Source of the DNA: Candidatus Saccharibacteria bacterium UBA1103
GTDB taxonomy: Bacteria > Patescibacteriota > Saccharimonadia > Saccharimonadales > Saccharimonadaceae
Assembly: GCA_905373275.1 (NCBI GenBank)
Contig: CAJPSI010000001.1
Coordinates: 1-45,009, forward strand
Reading direction: 5' to 3'
DNA length: 45,009 bases
The notes under the pieces were generated by a model. That model did no database searches, was not told where the DNA came from, and saw only the letters and a list, made by a program, of their open reading frames with translations. Below are positions 1-7,032 of this stretch, in pieces. The translations under genes and the position numbers were made by a program. Position 1 is the first letter of the stretch. Each line of letters opens with the position of its first letter.

Positions 1-1121
1 GGGTCGCCATCAAGTACCGGCAGATTGGTCGGCGGCTCGGCGGTCTTAGAATTAGCCCAGACTACGCTAGGTGTCTCGACATTCATGTGCGGTAGATGAA
101 AGACGCTGGCCAGCTCCTCGATATTTAAGATAAAGCCTGTGCCATCCGGGAAAGATCGCTTGGCGCAGAGGTCGAGCGCCGCCCGATCGTAGCGAGGCTG
201 AGTAGCCAGCTTAAAGCCATTAAGGCTGGTCGAGTTAAACTGCTTAAAGGCGCTCGCCACGGCATTCATCTGGATGCGAGCCGAGTCTTGGTCGTGTCCG
301 AGGTAAGCTAGCCTGATGCAGACCTTGTAGCCCAGCTTCTGCGATTTCTTCTCCATCTCGCTAATCCGGAGCTTGTCACGGTCAGACAGTTCGGTGTTTT
401 TGTCATTTCCTTCGGGTGGCTGCCAGAGTGCCTCTAGTGCTTGGAGGACGTAGTAGAAGGCACCCGAGCGGAGCGACGAGCCGAAGCCGCTACGATAGCG
501 AGCGACGTACTTAGCGCTATCTTTCTGCCAGCTATCCGGTATAGGTCGGACGAGGATCTGCACCCAGATCTCCTCGTCGTTGCTACCCAGCTTAGTCAAG
601 GCGGCGGTGATACCGGCTAACGGGTCAACGTCGAACGCCTGGAAAGTCCGGATGGGCAAGAATTCGTTGTCGGTCAAGACTAGCTCATCAACTGCTGTAG
701 CTCGGTGGGCATTGATGCCGTCGGCGTAATCTTCCTCAGCCGGCTGAATCTGGACGGTCGGATACTGGGCGTAGATTTGCCCTTCGACGAAGTTCTGCAG
801 ATGCTTAGGGGTGCGGACGTAGAAGCGGATCTGCCCGCCCACGCTGGCGATCTCAAACGAGAGATGCTCCTGAACACCAGTGGCTCGGTGGAGCTCCTGC
901 TTGTCGCGGAGGATGCCGTGCAAGGAAGCGAAGAGCTGCTCGGCAGAGAGCTCTTTCTTGTCGTTATCTCGAGGGATTTCTAGAGCCAGGAGGACGTAGT
1001 TGTAAGCATCGCCAGGGTCGTTAAGGCTATGATAGTTGCGCCAGGTCAAGATGCCGAGAATGCCGACGAGAGGCATCCAGATGTACCACTGGGTAAAGAA
1101 GGTAAACAGCCACTGTATCAT
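1..1121 (-). CDS. N-terminal part of a VirD4/HerA-like membrane ATPase (truncated by window edge)
   Basis: An open frame of about 373 codons runs from an ATG at 1121 to the window edge with no stop, so the C-terminus is missing. It opens with one hydrophobic segment (about residues 1-22, rich in W, F, L and I), then a soluble alpha/beta region containing VRTPKHLQNFVEGQIYAQYP, a charged stretch (about 250-275), and FHLPHMNVETPSVVWA near the end. By recollection, this architecture is common in CPR proteins whose next domain is a type IV secretion, VirD4/TraG or HerA-like P-loop ATPase. No Walker motif lies inside the window, so the ATPase part is inferred. An extended -10 box (TGATAAGAT) ends 8 bases before the ATG and there is no Shine-Dalgarno site, which suggests a leaderless start. 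It probably acts at the inner membrane in DNA or pilus-related transport. Moderately sure of the family, less of the role. Confidence 0.6.
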   Translation of the reverse strand, partial: MIQWLFTFFTQWYIWMPLVGILGILTWRNYHSLNDPGDAYNYVLLALEIPRDNDKKELSAEQLFASLHGILRDKQELHRATGVQEHLSFEIASVGGQIRFYVRTPKHLQNFVEGQIYAQYPTVQIQPAEEDYADGINAHRATAVDELVLTDNEFLPIRTFQAFDVDPLAGITAALTKLGSNDEEIWVQILVRPIPDSWQKDSAKYVARYRSGFGSSLRSGAFYYVLQALEALWQPPEGNDKNTELSDRDKLRISEMEKKSQKLGYKVCIRLAYLGHDQDSARIQMNAVASAFKQFNSTSLNGFKLATQPRYDRAALDLCAKRSFPDGTGFILNIEELASVFHLPHMNVETPSVVWANSKTAEPPTNLPVLDGD

Positions 1122-1239
1122 CACCAGTTATCTTATCATATTTAGCGGGCGAATGTTTTAGGCTTGTACTAGTTCGCTAGAGCCCTCACTCTTCACTCTA
1201 TTATCATTTTCCTCAGACCCGCCTGGCTGGCTCGTGACA

Positions 1240-1277
1240 CAGCTCTGGCTTCAAGCGTGCACAGTCTTCGGGAAATG
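1240..1277. repeat. Copy A of an intergenic leader element (copy B at 7033)
   Basis: This 38-base stretch matches 7033-7070 without gaps at 28 of 38 positions, counted by eye, and nine of the ten differences are transitions. The best-conserved block is CAGTCTTC followed by GGAAATG. Weaker similarity continues on both sides. It ends 119 bases upstream of the minus-strand start at 1121; copy B ends 124 bases upstream of the minus-strand start at 6909. Similar placement suggests a shared leader RNA or regulatory DNA rather than chance. Confidence 0.5.
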
Positions 1278-1419
1278 ACGATGTAGATGAAGGACAAAAG
1301 ACGCCCTTTATGTGTTAAGGACTATATGTGACAGAGTAACTCACCTAAGCTTCCGATGGCTGTTGATATGTCTATAATTTCCAGTCTCATTTCTTAGCCA
1401 ACTTCAGTCAGAGATGAAC

Positions 1420-1658
1420 GCTCCTGGTACGAGTAGTACAGTGTGGTTGACGAAGGCTGTTGATATATCGGTAAGCTATCTAGTGCACGTGGTAGTTTAT
1501 ACGGTGCCAGCCTGTCCAGCACCCAGCAGATGCGTAAGTCTATTCAGATACAATTCAAGCTCATATTACCCTAGTTCTTCTTACGCAACACCAGCTCTAT
1601 GCATCCTGCTGGGATGCTGGGGCCTGAGGAGACCACCTGTACTGCTCGTACAGGGAGC
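1420..1658. ncRNA. Candidate structured RNA of about 240 nt (strand uncertain)
   Basis: Bases 1420-1447 and 1632-1658 form a long interrupted helix that includes a 15-bp run (GTACGAGTAGTACAG with its partner, one G-U pair). Inside it, 1516-1529 pairs with 1606-1620 (14 bp, one bulged A), and 1531-1538 pairs with 1580-1587 (8 bp). GGCTG 1455-1459 can pair with CAGCC 1508-1512, giving a three-way junction. Each outer arm can also fold alone (CTGTAC-TGCTC-GTACAG at 1638-1654), so the long-range helix and local hairpins compete. A minus-strand promoter (1696-1724) would transcribe it; a plus-strand TATAAT at 1373-1378 is another option. I see no RNase P, tmRNA, SRP or 6S signature. Confidence 0.45.
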
Positions 1659-1695
1659 TTTATGTTGTATAAGGAGGCCATATGATCTGTTCCGG

Positions 1696-1724
1696 ACCAT
1701 AGGGCAAAACGAAAATAGTGTCAA
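1696..1724 (-). promoter_or_regulatory. Possible sigma-70 promoter facing the 1420-1658 structure
   Basis: On the minus strand TTGACA (1724-1719) is followed after 17 bases by TATGGT (1701-1696). The -35 box is a perfect consensus and the -10 box matches four of six bases. It lies in the gap after the topA stop and would start an RNA near 1689 that runs through the inverted repeats. Confidence 0.45.
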
Positions 1725-1751
1725 CTCAAAGGTGATACGGGCAAATGTAAT

Positions 1752-4064
1752 TTACGACGCTTTCCTTCTGCCTCGTCGTCTGGCTGGGCGGGCGGGAGCG
1801 TCGGCTAGTAACCGCCTAGCCCGTTCCTCCGTCAGAGATTTCGGGTCGGTATCTTTCGGGATCTTAGCGTTCTTAGTGCCATCAGTGACATATGGTCCAT
1901 AGCGACCATTCAGGACTTCAATCTCGCCCCAGCTGGCGATGTGCTTGGCTGCCTCGGCCTCCAGCTTGGCTTGGTATAGCTCTCTAGCCTTGGTTTCACT
2001 GATTTCAAAGGGTGACTCCGGCTTGATGCTGACGAAGAGCTTGCCTACCTTGATGTACGGGCCGAAACGCCCGATATTAGCAATGATCTCCTGTCCGTTC
2101 GTTGTCGTGCCGACTTGTCGAGGTAGCTGAAACATCTTGATGGCTTGCTCTAGGGTGACGGTGGCAATGCTTGCTCCCTCGGGCATATTAGCAAAGGTCA
2201 CTTTGGTGTCCTCTTGAGAGCTATCGCCTTTCTGGAGCATAGCACCGTATGCCCCCATCCGAGCATAGATAGGCTGACCATCCTTCGGGTCGGTGCCGAC
2301 CAGTCGCTGACCGGCCACGCTGGAGCGTTCGATCTTGTCGCTATCTTTGATCTTGTCGTGGAAGGGGTTGTAGAATTGCCGGAGCATCTTGACTTTGTCC
2401 AGCTGATGATCGGCGATCTGGTCAAGTTCGTTCTCGATGCCGGCAGTGAAGTCGTAGTCAACTATGTCGTTAAAATAGTCGACCAGGAAGTCAGACAGGA
2501 TGATACCGCTATCGGTTGGCACCAGCTTGCCCTTGGTTGAGCCGGTTTTTTCGTGGGCAGTCCGCTCACTCAACTGGTCGCCCTGGAGAACCAGCTCGTT
2601 AACCGGTCGCTCCACCCCGTCGCTGTCACCCTTCTTAGCGTAGCCCCGTAGCTGAATGTTACTCAGGATGGTGGCATAGGTGGAGGGGCGACCAATCTCC
2701 AGCTCTTCCAGCTTCTTAACCAGCGAGCCTTCGCTGTAGCGAGCTGGCGGTCGGCTGAAGGTCTGCCGGGCAACGATTTCGTTCGCCGTTACAGCTTGAC
2801 CGGCAGCTAAGTCAGGCAAGATCTCGTCCTTGCTGCTACCGTAGACCTTCAAGAAGCCGTCAAAGACCAGCACCTCCCCTTTAGCGGTAAACTTGGGTTG
2901 GTGTCGGCTAATGTCGATGGTGATCGTCGTTCGGTCAATCTTAGCGTCAGCCATCTGGGTAGCCAGAGTGCGCCGACGAATCAGGTCATAAAGCTTCTGG
3001 GCTCGGCTATCACCCGGTACGGACTCTCTGGCTATATCGGTCGGGCGGATAGCCTCGTGTGCTTCCTGGGCCCCGGCAGTCTTAGTAGTAAAGGTGCGGA
3101 ATTGATGGTATCTATCGCCATAGGTCTTGCTAATATAGTCGGTCATCTGAGCTAGGGCTTGGTTGCTCAAGTTGACTGAGTCGGTTCGCATGTAGGTGAT
3201 ATAGCCGCTCTGGTATAACCCCTGGGCGATGCTCATGGTCGCCTTAGCACTGTAACCGAGGCGATTGTTGGCATCCTGTTGTAAGGTACTGGTGGTGAAG
3301 GGTGGCAAAGGGCGTCTGGTGCCGGTCGTCTTGGCTATGTCGGCTACGGTGTATGTGCTGCCGGGCAGACCGGCCAGGAATTGCTTGGCCTGATCTTTGT
3401 CGGTAAAGTCAGTGTCGAGAGTCGCCTTGAAGCTCTGACTGTCGGCATTAAACACACCGGTTGTCTTATAAATAGAGGTAGTCTGATAGTGCTCGATCTC
3501 TCGCTCCCGCTCGACCAGCAAGCGGACTGCCGGTGACTGGACTCGCCCGGCCGATTTGCCGCCCGGGACTTTACGCCAGACTACCGGACTCAGCTCAAAG
3601 CCGACCAGTCTATCTAAGATCTGGCGAGCTTGCTGGGCATAGACCAGGTTCATGTCCACTGTGTGGGGATGAGCCAGTGCCTCGGTGATAGCCTCCTTAG
3701 TGATCTCGTGGTAAGTGATGCGGTTAGTCTTGGCCGGGTCAAGCCCCAGCACCTGGCAGAGGTGCCAAGCAATCGCTTCTCCCTCACGGTCTTCATCTGA
3801 GGCCAGCCAAACGGTCTCAGCTTGCTTGACAGCGTCTTTCAGCTCTTTGACCACTTTTTGCTTCTCGGGGTCAATCTCATAAATAGTGGCGAAGTCGTGC
3901 TCGGTATCAATCGGCTTGACACCGCCGGCGGCTTTCTTAGCGATGGAGCGGATATGACCGATGCTGGCCATGACGGTATAGTCGCTGCCGAGGAAGCTCT
4001 CGATCTTCTTAGCCTTGGCGGGAGACTCGACGATAATCAGGTTCTTGATCTTGGTTGTTTTCAT
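1752..4064 (-). CDS. topA: DNA topoisomerase I (type IA)
   Basis: TopA relaxes negative supercoils through a 5'-phosphotyrosine intermediate. The TOPRIM domain opens the protein (IIVESPAKAKKIESFLG, Glu13; LASDEDREGE with Asp90 and Asp92). The catalytic Tyr291 lies in YITYMRTDS. PGGKSAGRVQSPAVRLL and EEAHEAIRPTD-like segments complete the type IA core. The C-terminus has no four-cysteine zinc fingers. Instead it has repeat modules (GRFGPYIKVGK, GRYGPYVTDGTKNAKIPKD) of the Topo_C_Rpt kind, then a basic tail (RPARRRGRRKAS). Length 770 aa is normal. I chose the ATG at 4064 because TGCTATACT ends exactly 7 bases before it, and the TOPRIM domain starts right after; the reading frame stays open a further 10 codons upstream. 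The gene appears leaderless. Confidence 0.97.
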   Translation of the reverse strand: MKTTKIKNLIIVESPAKAKKIESFLGSDYTVMASIGHIRSIAKKAAGGVKPIDTEHDFATIYEIDPEKQKVVKELKDAVKQAETVWLASDEDREGEAIAWHLCQVLGLDPAKTNRITYHEITKEAITEALAHPHTVDMNLVYAQQARQILDRLVGFELSPVVWRKVPGGKSAGRVQSPAVRLLVEREREIEHYQTTSIYKTTGVFNADSQSFKATLDTDFTDKDQAKQFLAGLPGSTYTVADIAKTTGTRRPLPPFTTSTLQQDANNRLGYSAKATMSIAQGLYQSGYITYMRTDSVNLSNQALAQMTDYISKTYGDRYHQFRTFTTKTAGAQEAHEAIRPTDIARESVPGDSRAQKLYDLIRRRTLATQMADAKIDRTTITIDISRHQPKFTAKGEVLVFDGFLKVYGSSKDEILPDLAAGQAVTANEIVARQTFSRPPARYSEGSLVKKLEELEIGRPSTYATILSNIQLRGYAKKGDSDGVERPVNELVLQGDQLSERTAHEKTGSTKGKLVPTDSGIILSDFLVDYFNDIVDYDFTAGIENELDQIADHQLDKVKMLRQFYNPFHDKIKDSDKIERSSVAGQRLVGTDPKDGQPIYARMGAYGAMLQKGDSSQEDTKVTFANMPEGASIATVTLEQAIKMFQLPRQVGTTTNGQEIIANIGRFGPYIKVGKLFVSIKPESPFEISETKARELYQAKLEAEAAKHIASWGEIEVLNGRYGPYVTDGTKNAKIPKDTDPKSLTEERARRLLADAPARPARRRGRRKAS

Positions 4065-4071
4065 TTGGTCA

Positions 4072-4080
4072 AGTATAGCA
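4072..4080 (-). promoter_or_regulatory. Extended -10 promoter of topA (leaderless)
   Basis: TGC-TATACT on the minus strand is followed by seven bases (TGACCAA) and the topA ATG. Transcription would start at or next to the start codon. No Shine-Dalgarno sequence is possible in that space. Confidence 0.6.
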
Positions 4081-4093
4081 CAATCAGAAATCA

Positions 4094-4119
4094 CCCCGAC
4101 CGAACGAATCCGGTCGGGG
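4094..4119 (-). terminator. Hairpin after the small gene at 4141-4497
   Basis: CCCCGACCG (4094-4102) and CGGTCGGGG (4111-4119) form a perfect 9-bp stem with an 8-base loop. On the minus strand it follows the stop at 4141 and precedes the topA promoter. The bases after it (TGATTTCTGATT) are only moderately T-rich, so termination may be partial. Confidence 0.5.
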
Positions 4120-4140
4120 CTTTAAGGGCTTTTTTGGGGA

Positions 4141-4497
4141 TTACTCGACGACTGCCATTCCATCCGTTCGGATGGAAAGTCTTATCGTTTGGCCGGTCTC
4201 CATGACCGACCACCCAATTAGCATCACTCCGTCGGAGTTGATGCGAATTGCCCTTCGTCTGTCCACCTTAGGTGGTTCAAGGTGGACAAGCTTAGATCGA
4301 GAATGTCTGCGACTATGCTCTCCGCTGTGCCAGTCGAAGCGCACATAGCGGTAGCGCAGACCCTCGATCAGCTGGTATCCGCTCGTTTGAGCGAATACCG
4401 CAACTAGCTCGTTGTGATTTAATTTCTCAACGAGCCGACCATTTACCCGGATGTCTACCAGGAGATCTCCGGGTTTAAGAGGTTTGCGGGGATTCAT
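4141..4497 (-). CDS. Small uncharacterised protein (118 aa)
   Basis: I do not recognise a family with confidence. The protein is soluble, basic in the middle (HSRRHSRSK, KVDRRRAIRI) and has no signal peptide or membrane segment. The N-terminal PLKPGDLLVDIRVNGRLVEK loosely recalls the ligand-loop side of PDZ domains, which is weak evidence. Two ATGs lie in tandem at 4500 and 4497. I chose 4497 because AAGGAGG then sits five bases upstream, whereas 4500 leaves only two bases. A promoter at 4567-4595 and a leader of about 60 bases with two hairpins precede it, unlike the leaderless genes around it, so it may be regulated after transcription starts. It lies between dprA and topA on the same strand. 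Confidence 0.7.
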   Translation of the reverse strand: MNPRKPLKPGDLLVDIRVNGRLVEKLNHNELVAVFAQTSGYQLIEGLRYRYVRFDWHSGEHSRRHSRSKLVHLEPPKVDRRRAIRINSDGVMLIGWSVMETGQTIRLSIRTDGMAVVE

Positions 4498-4512
4498 CAT
4501 CCCCTCCTTCCC

Positions 4513-4563
4513 CTCGGCTTGGCTAGCGCATGGCGCTAGATTACCTCACCCTGAGGTAACAAC
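4513..4563 (-). promoter_or_regulatory. Two tandem hairpins in the leader of the gene at 4141-4497
   Basis: The leader contains CTAGCGC-ATG-GCGCTAG (7-bp stem) and TTACCTCA-CCC-TGAGGTAA (8-bp stem), written on the plus strand, directly next to each other and followed by the Shine-Dalgarno site. Neither is followed by a T-run. They could stabilise the mRNA or control translation. Alternatively they mark the end of the dprA transcript. Confidence 0.45.
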
Positions 4564-4566
4564 TTT

Positions 4567-4595
4567 ACTGTAATATTACCTTGGGTGGTCGTCAA
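4567..4595 (-). promoter_or_regulatory. Promoter of the gene at 4141-4497
   Basis: TTGACG (4595-4590), a 17-base spacer and TACAGT (4572-4567) on the minus strand make a plausible sigma-70 promoter starting near 4560. The position fits the leader with two hairpins. Confidence 0.4.
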
Positions 4596-4612
4596 GCTTG
4601 AGCGACTTCCGG

Positions 4613-5491
4613 CTAGCGCCTGCCCCAGGTATTGTTGCCTAGGGCTACGATGTAGCCGTTTAGTTCAAGCATGGTTAAGGCAAAGCTAAACTGACTGGTG
4701 CTGAGGCCGCTCTTGCTCAGTAGGCGGTCGCCATCGCTTTCACCCTGAACGATCAGGTCGTAGATAATCTGACTGTCGGGCGAGTCGAAGTGAACCTGAT
4801 CCGCCCTCTCGGCTTGACGGTCGGGTCGGTCCTCTGTCTTAGCGAGCGGCAGGCGATCTAAGATGTCCTGTGCCGCGAGCACCGGGCCGGCACCCTGGGC
4901 GATCAATCTATTGCAGCCGGTTGATAGTGGCGAGGTGATATTACCGGGCACCGCCATCACTTCTTTACCCTGGGTCAAGGCGTGTGAGGCAGTATTGAGC
5001 GTGCCGGAGCGCTCGCCTGCCTCGATCACCACCACGATATCGGCGAGGGCACTGATCAAACGGTTGCGCTCCAAGAACTGGTGGGGCAAGACCGGTGCCT
5101 CGGGCGGATACTCACTGATCAGGGTGCCACCCGCCTGAACGATGCGCCGAGCCAGGGTGCGATTGGTCTGCGGGTAGATATGAGCCAGTCCATTGCCTAA
5201 GACGGCCACGGTCGTACCGCCGGCGTCGAGACAAGCTCGGTGAGCCAGCCCGTCATGACCGATGGCTAGTCCACTGACGATGATCACTCCGTGCCGAGCC
5301 AGCTCACCGGTGATCCGGGCGTTGACTGCTCTGCCATAGCCGGTCGGCTTGCGACTACCGACGACGGCGACGGTCGGTGTGAGCGGTGGGATGCTACCGA
5401 TGTACCACAGCTTCTTAGCCGGCTTGTCAATGACGGTTGTCCGCTGGAGAAAATCGTCGTCATGAGGGAGTATTTGCTTGATGTTATCCAT
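4613..5491 (-). CDS. dprA: DNA processing protein DprA/Smf
   Basis: DprA binds incoming single-stranded DNA during natural transformation and loads RecA. The Rossmann-like core is clear: VAVVGSRKPTGYGR, IIVSGLAIGHDGLAHRACLD, TVAVLGNGLAHIYP, FLERNRLISALADIVVVIEA and SGTLNTASHALTQGKEVMAV. A C-terminal winged-helix-like region (about 225-292) follows. The 292 aa length is in the usual range. I prefer the ATG at 5491 (MDNIKQILP) to the one nine codons upstream because of AGCAGGATA just before it. CPR bacteria depend on uptake of foreign DNA, and DprA with ComEC-type genes is widespread there. It runs away from the plus-strand promoter at 5508. Confidence 0.93.
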   Translation of the reverse strand: MDNIKQILPHDDDFLQRTTVIDKPAKKLWYIGSIPPLTPTVAVVGSRKPTGYGRAVNARITGELARHGVIIVSGLAIGHDGLAHRACLDAGGTTVAVLGNGLAHIYPQTNRTLARRIVQAGGTLISEYPPEAPVLPHQFLERNRLISALADIVVVIEAGERSGTLNTASHALTQGKEVMAVPGNITSPLSTGCNRLIAQGAGPVLAAQDILDRLPLAKTEDRPDRQAERADQVHFDSPDSQIIYDLIVQGESDGDRLLSKSGLSTSQFSFALTMLELNGYIVALGNNTWGRR

Positions 5492-5507
5492 TATCCTGCT
5501 AAAGTAG

Positions 5508-5536
5508 TTGACAATCACGACAAAGCGTGCTAATAT
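5508..5536 (+). promoter_or_regulatory. Strong sigma-70 promoter of the 5543-5828 RNA
   Basis: TTGACA (5508-5513), exactly 17 bases, then TAATAT (5531-5536). This is the closest match to consensus spacing that I found in the window, and it points away from dprA toward a stretch with no protein gene. A start near 5543 is expected. Confidence 0.75.
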
Positions 5537-5542
5537 ATCAGC

Positions 5543-5828
5543 GTTATCGGGTGATAGCCACTGCTAACGCCCGACTAGCACATTATACCCCCTATCATAA
5601 CACTAATTAGTGTTAGGCTACGTGCAGACTCGAAGTATTCTACCCTCCACTTTTAGCTATCGCTTCGGCGACAGCTAGTCGGCACGTATCTAACCCTCTT
5701 GACCGGCGAGCCCCAAGTGTGAGGTGGGTTGCGCTTACTGGTTGTCAGTAGCCGGAATGGTGCGTCGAGAGGTCAAATAGCCCGCTACAGAAGCGATGCC
5801 CACCCTTGCTTCTGGGCGGGCTTTTTGA
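5543..5828 (+). ncRNA. Probable independent small RNA (about 285 nt), family not recognised
   Basis: A near-consensus promoter, a highly paired body and a strong intrinsic terminator frame this region, and no protein gene is present. CCGACTAGC (5571-5579) pairs perfectly with 5674-5682, and TACGTG (5619-5624) pairs perfectly with CACGTA (5683-5688). The two 3' strands abut, so the helices form a coaxially stacked H-type pseudoknot. Other pieces are TAACACTAATTAGTGTTA (5598-5615), a TCGC-TTCG-GCGA hairpin (5660-5671), CCGGC/GCCGG (5703-5707 with 5751-5755) enclosing TACTG-GTTGT-CAGTA (5736-5750), and TTGACC/GGTCAA (5699-5704 with 5771-5776). I looked for the RNase P, tmRNA, SRP and 6S cores. 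Only isolated ACAGAA and GGTCAAATAG strings recall RNase P, without its 5' P4 strand. It converges with the gene at 5845-6909. Confidence 0.65.
5779..5826 (+). terminator. Intrinsic terminator of the 5543-5828 RNA
   Basis: AGCCCGC (5779-5785) pairs with GCGGGCT (5816-5822), and AGAAGC (5789-5794) pairs with GCTTCT (5808-5813). Together they make a 13-bp stem with a small internal loop, followed at once by a run of T. On the minus strand the same hairpin lies 19 bases after the stop at 5845 but is followed by fewer T, so it may serve both genes. Confidence 0.8.
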
Positions 5829-5844
5829 TTGATGATTTCAGAGC

Positions 5845-6909
5845 TTATTCGTCTACCGGGCGATCTTCCAGCAGCTTCTTGCCCTTGATCTCGTACTTTA
5901 GCCCGGTTAGGTCGCTGGTCATGTAGTCGTCATTAAGCAAGCCGACGAAGGTCTCGATATCCCGGCTATCCATGATGATGATAGCGCCGTCGTCGGTGGT
6001 CATCAGATCCAGCCCCATCTCTTCGCCGTAATCAACCAGCTCTTCTTGGGTCTTGGTGCCGAGCTCCAGATTCTGGAGTTTATTGATCAGTTTAGGATGT
6101 CCGGACACCATGGTATTGAGATCTTGCCCTTCCGGGAAGTTGAGCTGATAGCGAGACAAGATCTGCTCAACCTTCTTATCGGCGATAGCCTGCTTCTTGT
6201 AATTATAGCCAAACATGGCCTCAAATTTCTTCGGGGCGAAGGCGAAGATTCGTTGGTCGGCATCATCGTCGCCATTACCGGCGATCAGGACTTGGTTGTC
6301 GAGCGGGATCTTAAAGGCGCTAGCGGCGCTAAACTGCTGCAGTTTGCCATCCTCGCCGATCTCCCAGGCGGTCCGTTCGTTAAGGCTACCTGACCCGGCG
6401 ATCTGTTTACAGACATAGAAAGGTGCGATCTCGGGGTGGGTAAAGCGAGCTGCTATTAGCTTGATGTTCTTGAGCTCGTGGTCGTACTCGTTAAAAGTCT
6501 CGATGCTAGTACGCTCATGCTCGATGACATTTAAGATATGCCCGGCATTACTCACCTGCCCGCAAGTCGAATAGAGCAAGACTCCGGGCTCACTTTCGGA
6601 CTGCTCGTAGGCTCGCACTTCCAGCCCTAGCCCGGCGCCTTTCTCGATTTCGCTGAGCAGGTCAACGATGAAAACAGGGGCGACTTGGGGCTGGAGAGCA
6701 TTGGCGACGGCTAGATGATAAACGGTATAGTGCTTGTTGATCAGGAAGAGCTCAACCTTCAGGTCGTTCTTGAGGCGAGCTAGTTGATTTGCCCAGGCGA
6801 AGAGGTCAAAGCTTGGCTCGCTGGTATTGGTTGAGGTCTCAGTGGTCTCGGGGTTTTCTTCGGTCGGCGTCGGCAGGTTTTGGTTGGTTTGCTCAGAGTC
6901 ATCATTCAT
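5845..6909 (-). CDS. KwaB-like protein (DUF4868), possible Kiwa-type defence component
   Basis: The C-terminal two thirds resemble the DUF4868 family that includes KwaB of the Kiwa anti-phage system. Supporting segments are KKFEAMFGYNYKKQA (about 230), a long helical region ending in VSGHPKLINKLQNL, a beta segment DGAIIIMDS and the closing motif LLNDDYMTSDLTGLKYEIKG. The first 35 residues are an acidic, Thr/Asn/Pro-rich disordered tail. There is no membrane segment, and no KwaA-like four-helix membrane partner is visible nearby. In Kiwa, KwaA senses phage at the membrane and KwaB acts on DNA; a lone KwaB-like protein may work differently. TGCTATAAT ends 7 bases before the ATG, so the mRNA appears leaderless. 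The family call is from remembered motifs, not a search. Confidence 0.6.
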   Translation of the reverse strand: MNDDSEQTNQNLPTPTEENPETTETSTNTSEPSFDLFAWANQLARLKNDLKVELFLINKHYTVYHLAVANALQPQVAPVFIVDLLSEIEKGAGLGLEVRAYEQSESEPGVLLYSTCGQVSNAGHILNVIEHERTSIETFNEYDHELKNIKLIAARFTHPEIAPFYVCKQIAGSGSLNERTAWEIGEDGKLQQFSAASAFKIPLDNQVLIAGNGDDDADQRIFAFAPKKFEAMFGYNYKKQAIADKKVEQILSRYQLNFPEGQDLNTMVSGHPKLINKLQNLELGTKTQEELVDYGEEMGLDLMTTDDGAIIIMDSRDIETFVGLLNDDYMTSDLTGLKYEIKGKKLLEDRPVDE

Positions 6910-6916
6910 GTCGGCA

Positions 6917-6925
6917 ATTATAGCA
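6917..6925 (-). promoter_or_regulatory. Extended -10 promoter of the KwaB-like gene (leaderless)
   Basis: TGC-TATAAT on the minus strand is a perfect extended -10 box. Seven bases (TGCCGAC) separate it from the ATG at 6909. No Shine-Dalgarno site is present. Confidence 0.65.
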
Positions 6926-7032
6926 TAGTAATCATCGGAGCTTATGGATTGATTGTCGTCTTGCCATCTCTATGCCGACAAGTTAATCCTTTCTATTTAC
7001 ACAGCCTCTGTTACCGTTTGGTAGTTACGATG

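Larger units (their letters stand above)
1122..1751. other. 630-base gap with no convincing protein gene; structured and repeated DNA
   Basis: No reading frame here has a credible start, codon use or recognisable product. The plus-strand frame 1414-1902 has odd composition and runs into topA. The gap holds a leader-like repeat (1240-1277), a perfect 12-base direct repeat (1358-1369 and 1455-1466), a large nested inverted-repeat structure (1420-1658) and a possible minus-strand promoter (1696-1724). An isolated AAGGAGG at 1671-1677 precedes an ATG at 1682, but that frame stops after six codons. Confidence 0.6.

Noticed and set aside
1414..1902. Open plus-strand frame of 162 codons
   Set aside because: It covers the inverted-repeat region, then runs antisense into topA. 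Composition is unlike neighbours (Cys-, Ser- and Tyr-rich at first, then Arg/Ala-rich) and there is no start signal.
5543..5828. RNase P RNA or tmRNA as identity of the small RNA
   Set aside because: ACAGAA and GGTCAAATAG recall RNase P, but the GAGGAAAGTCC strand is missing and the order is wrong. No tRNA-like ends or tag frame as in tmRNA are present.
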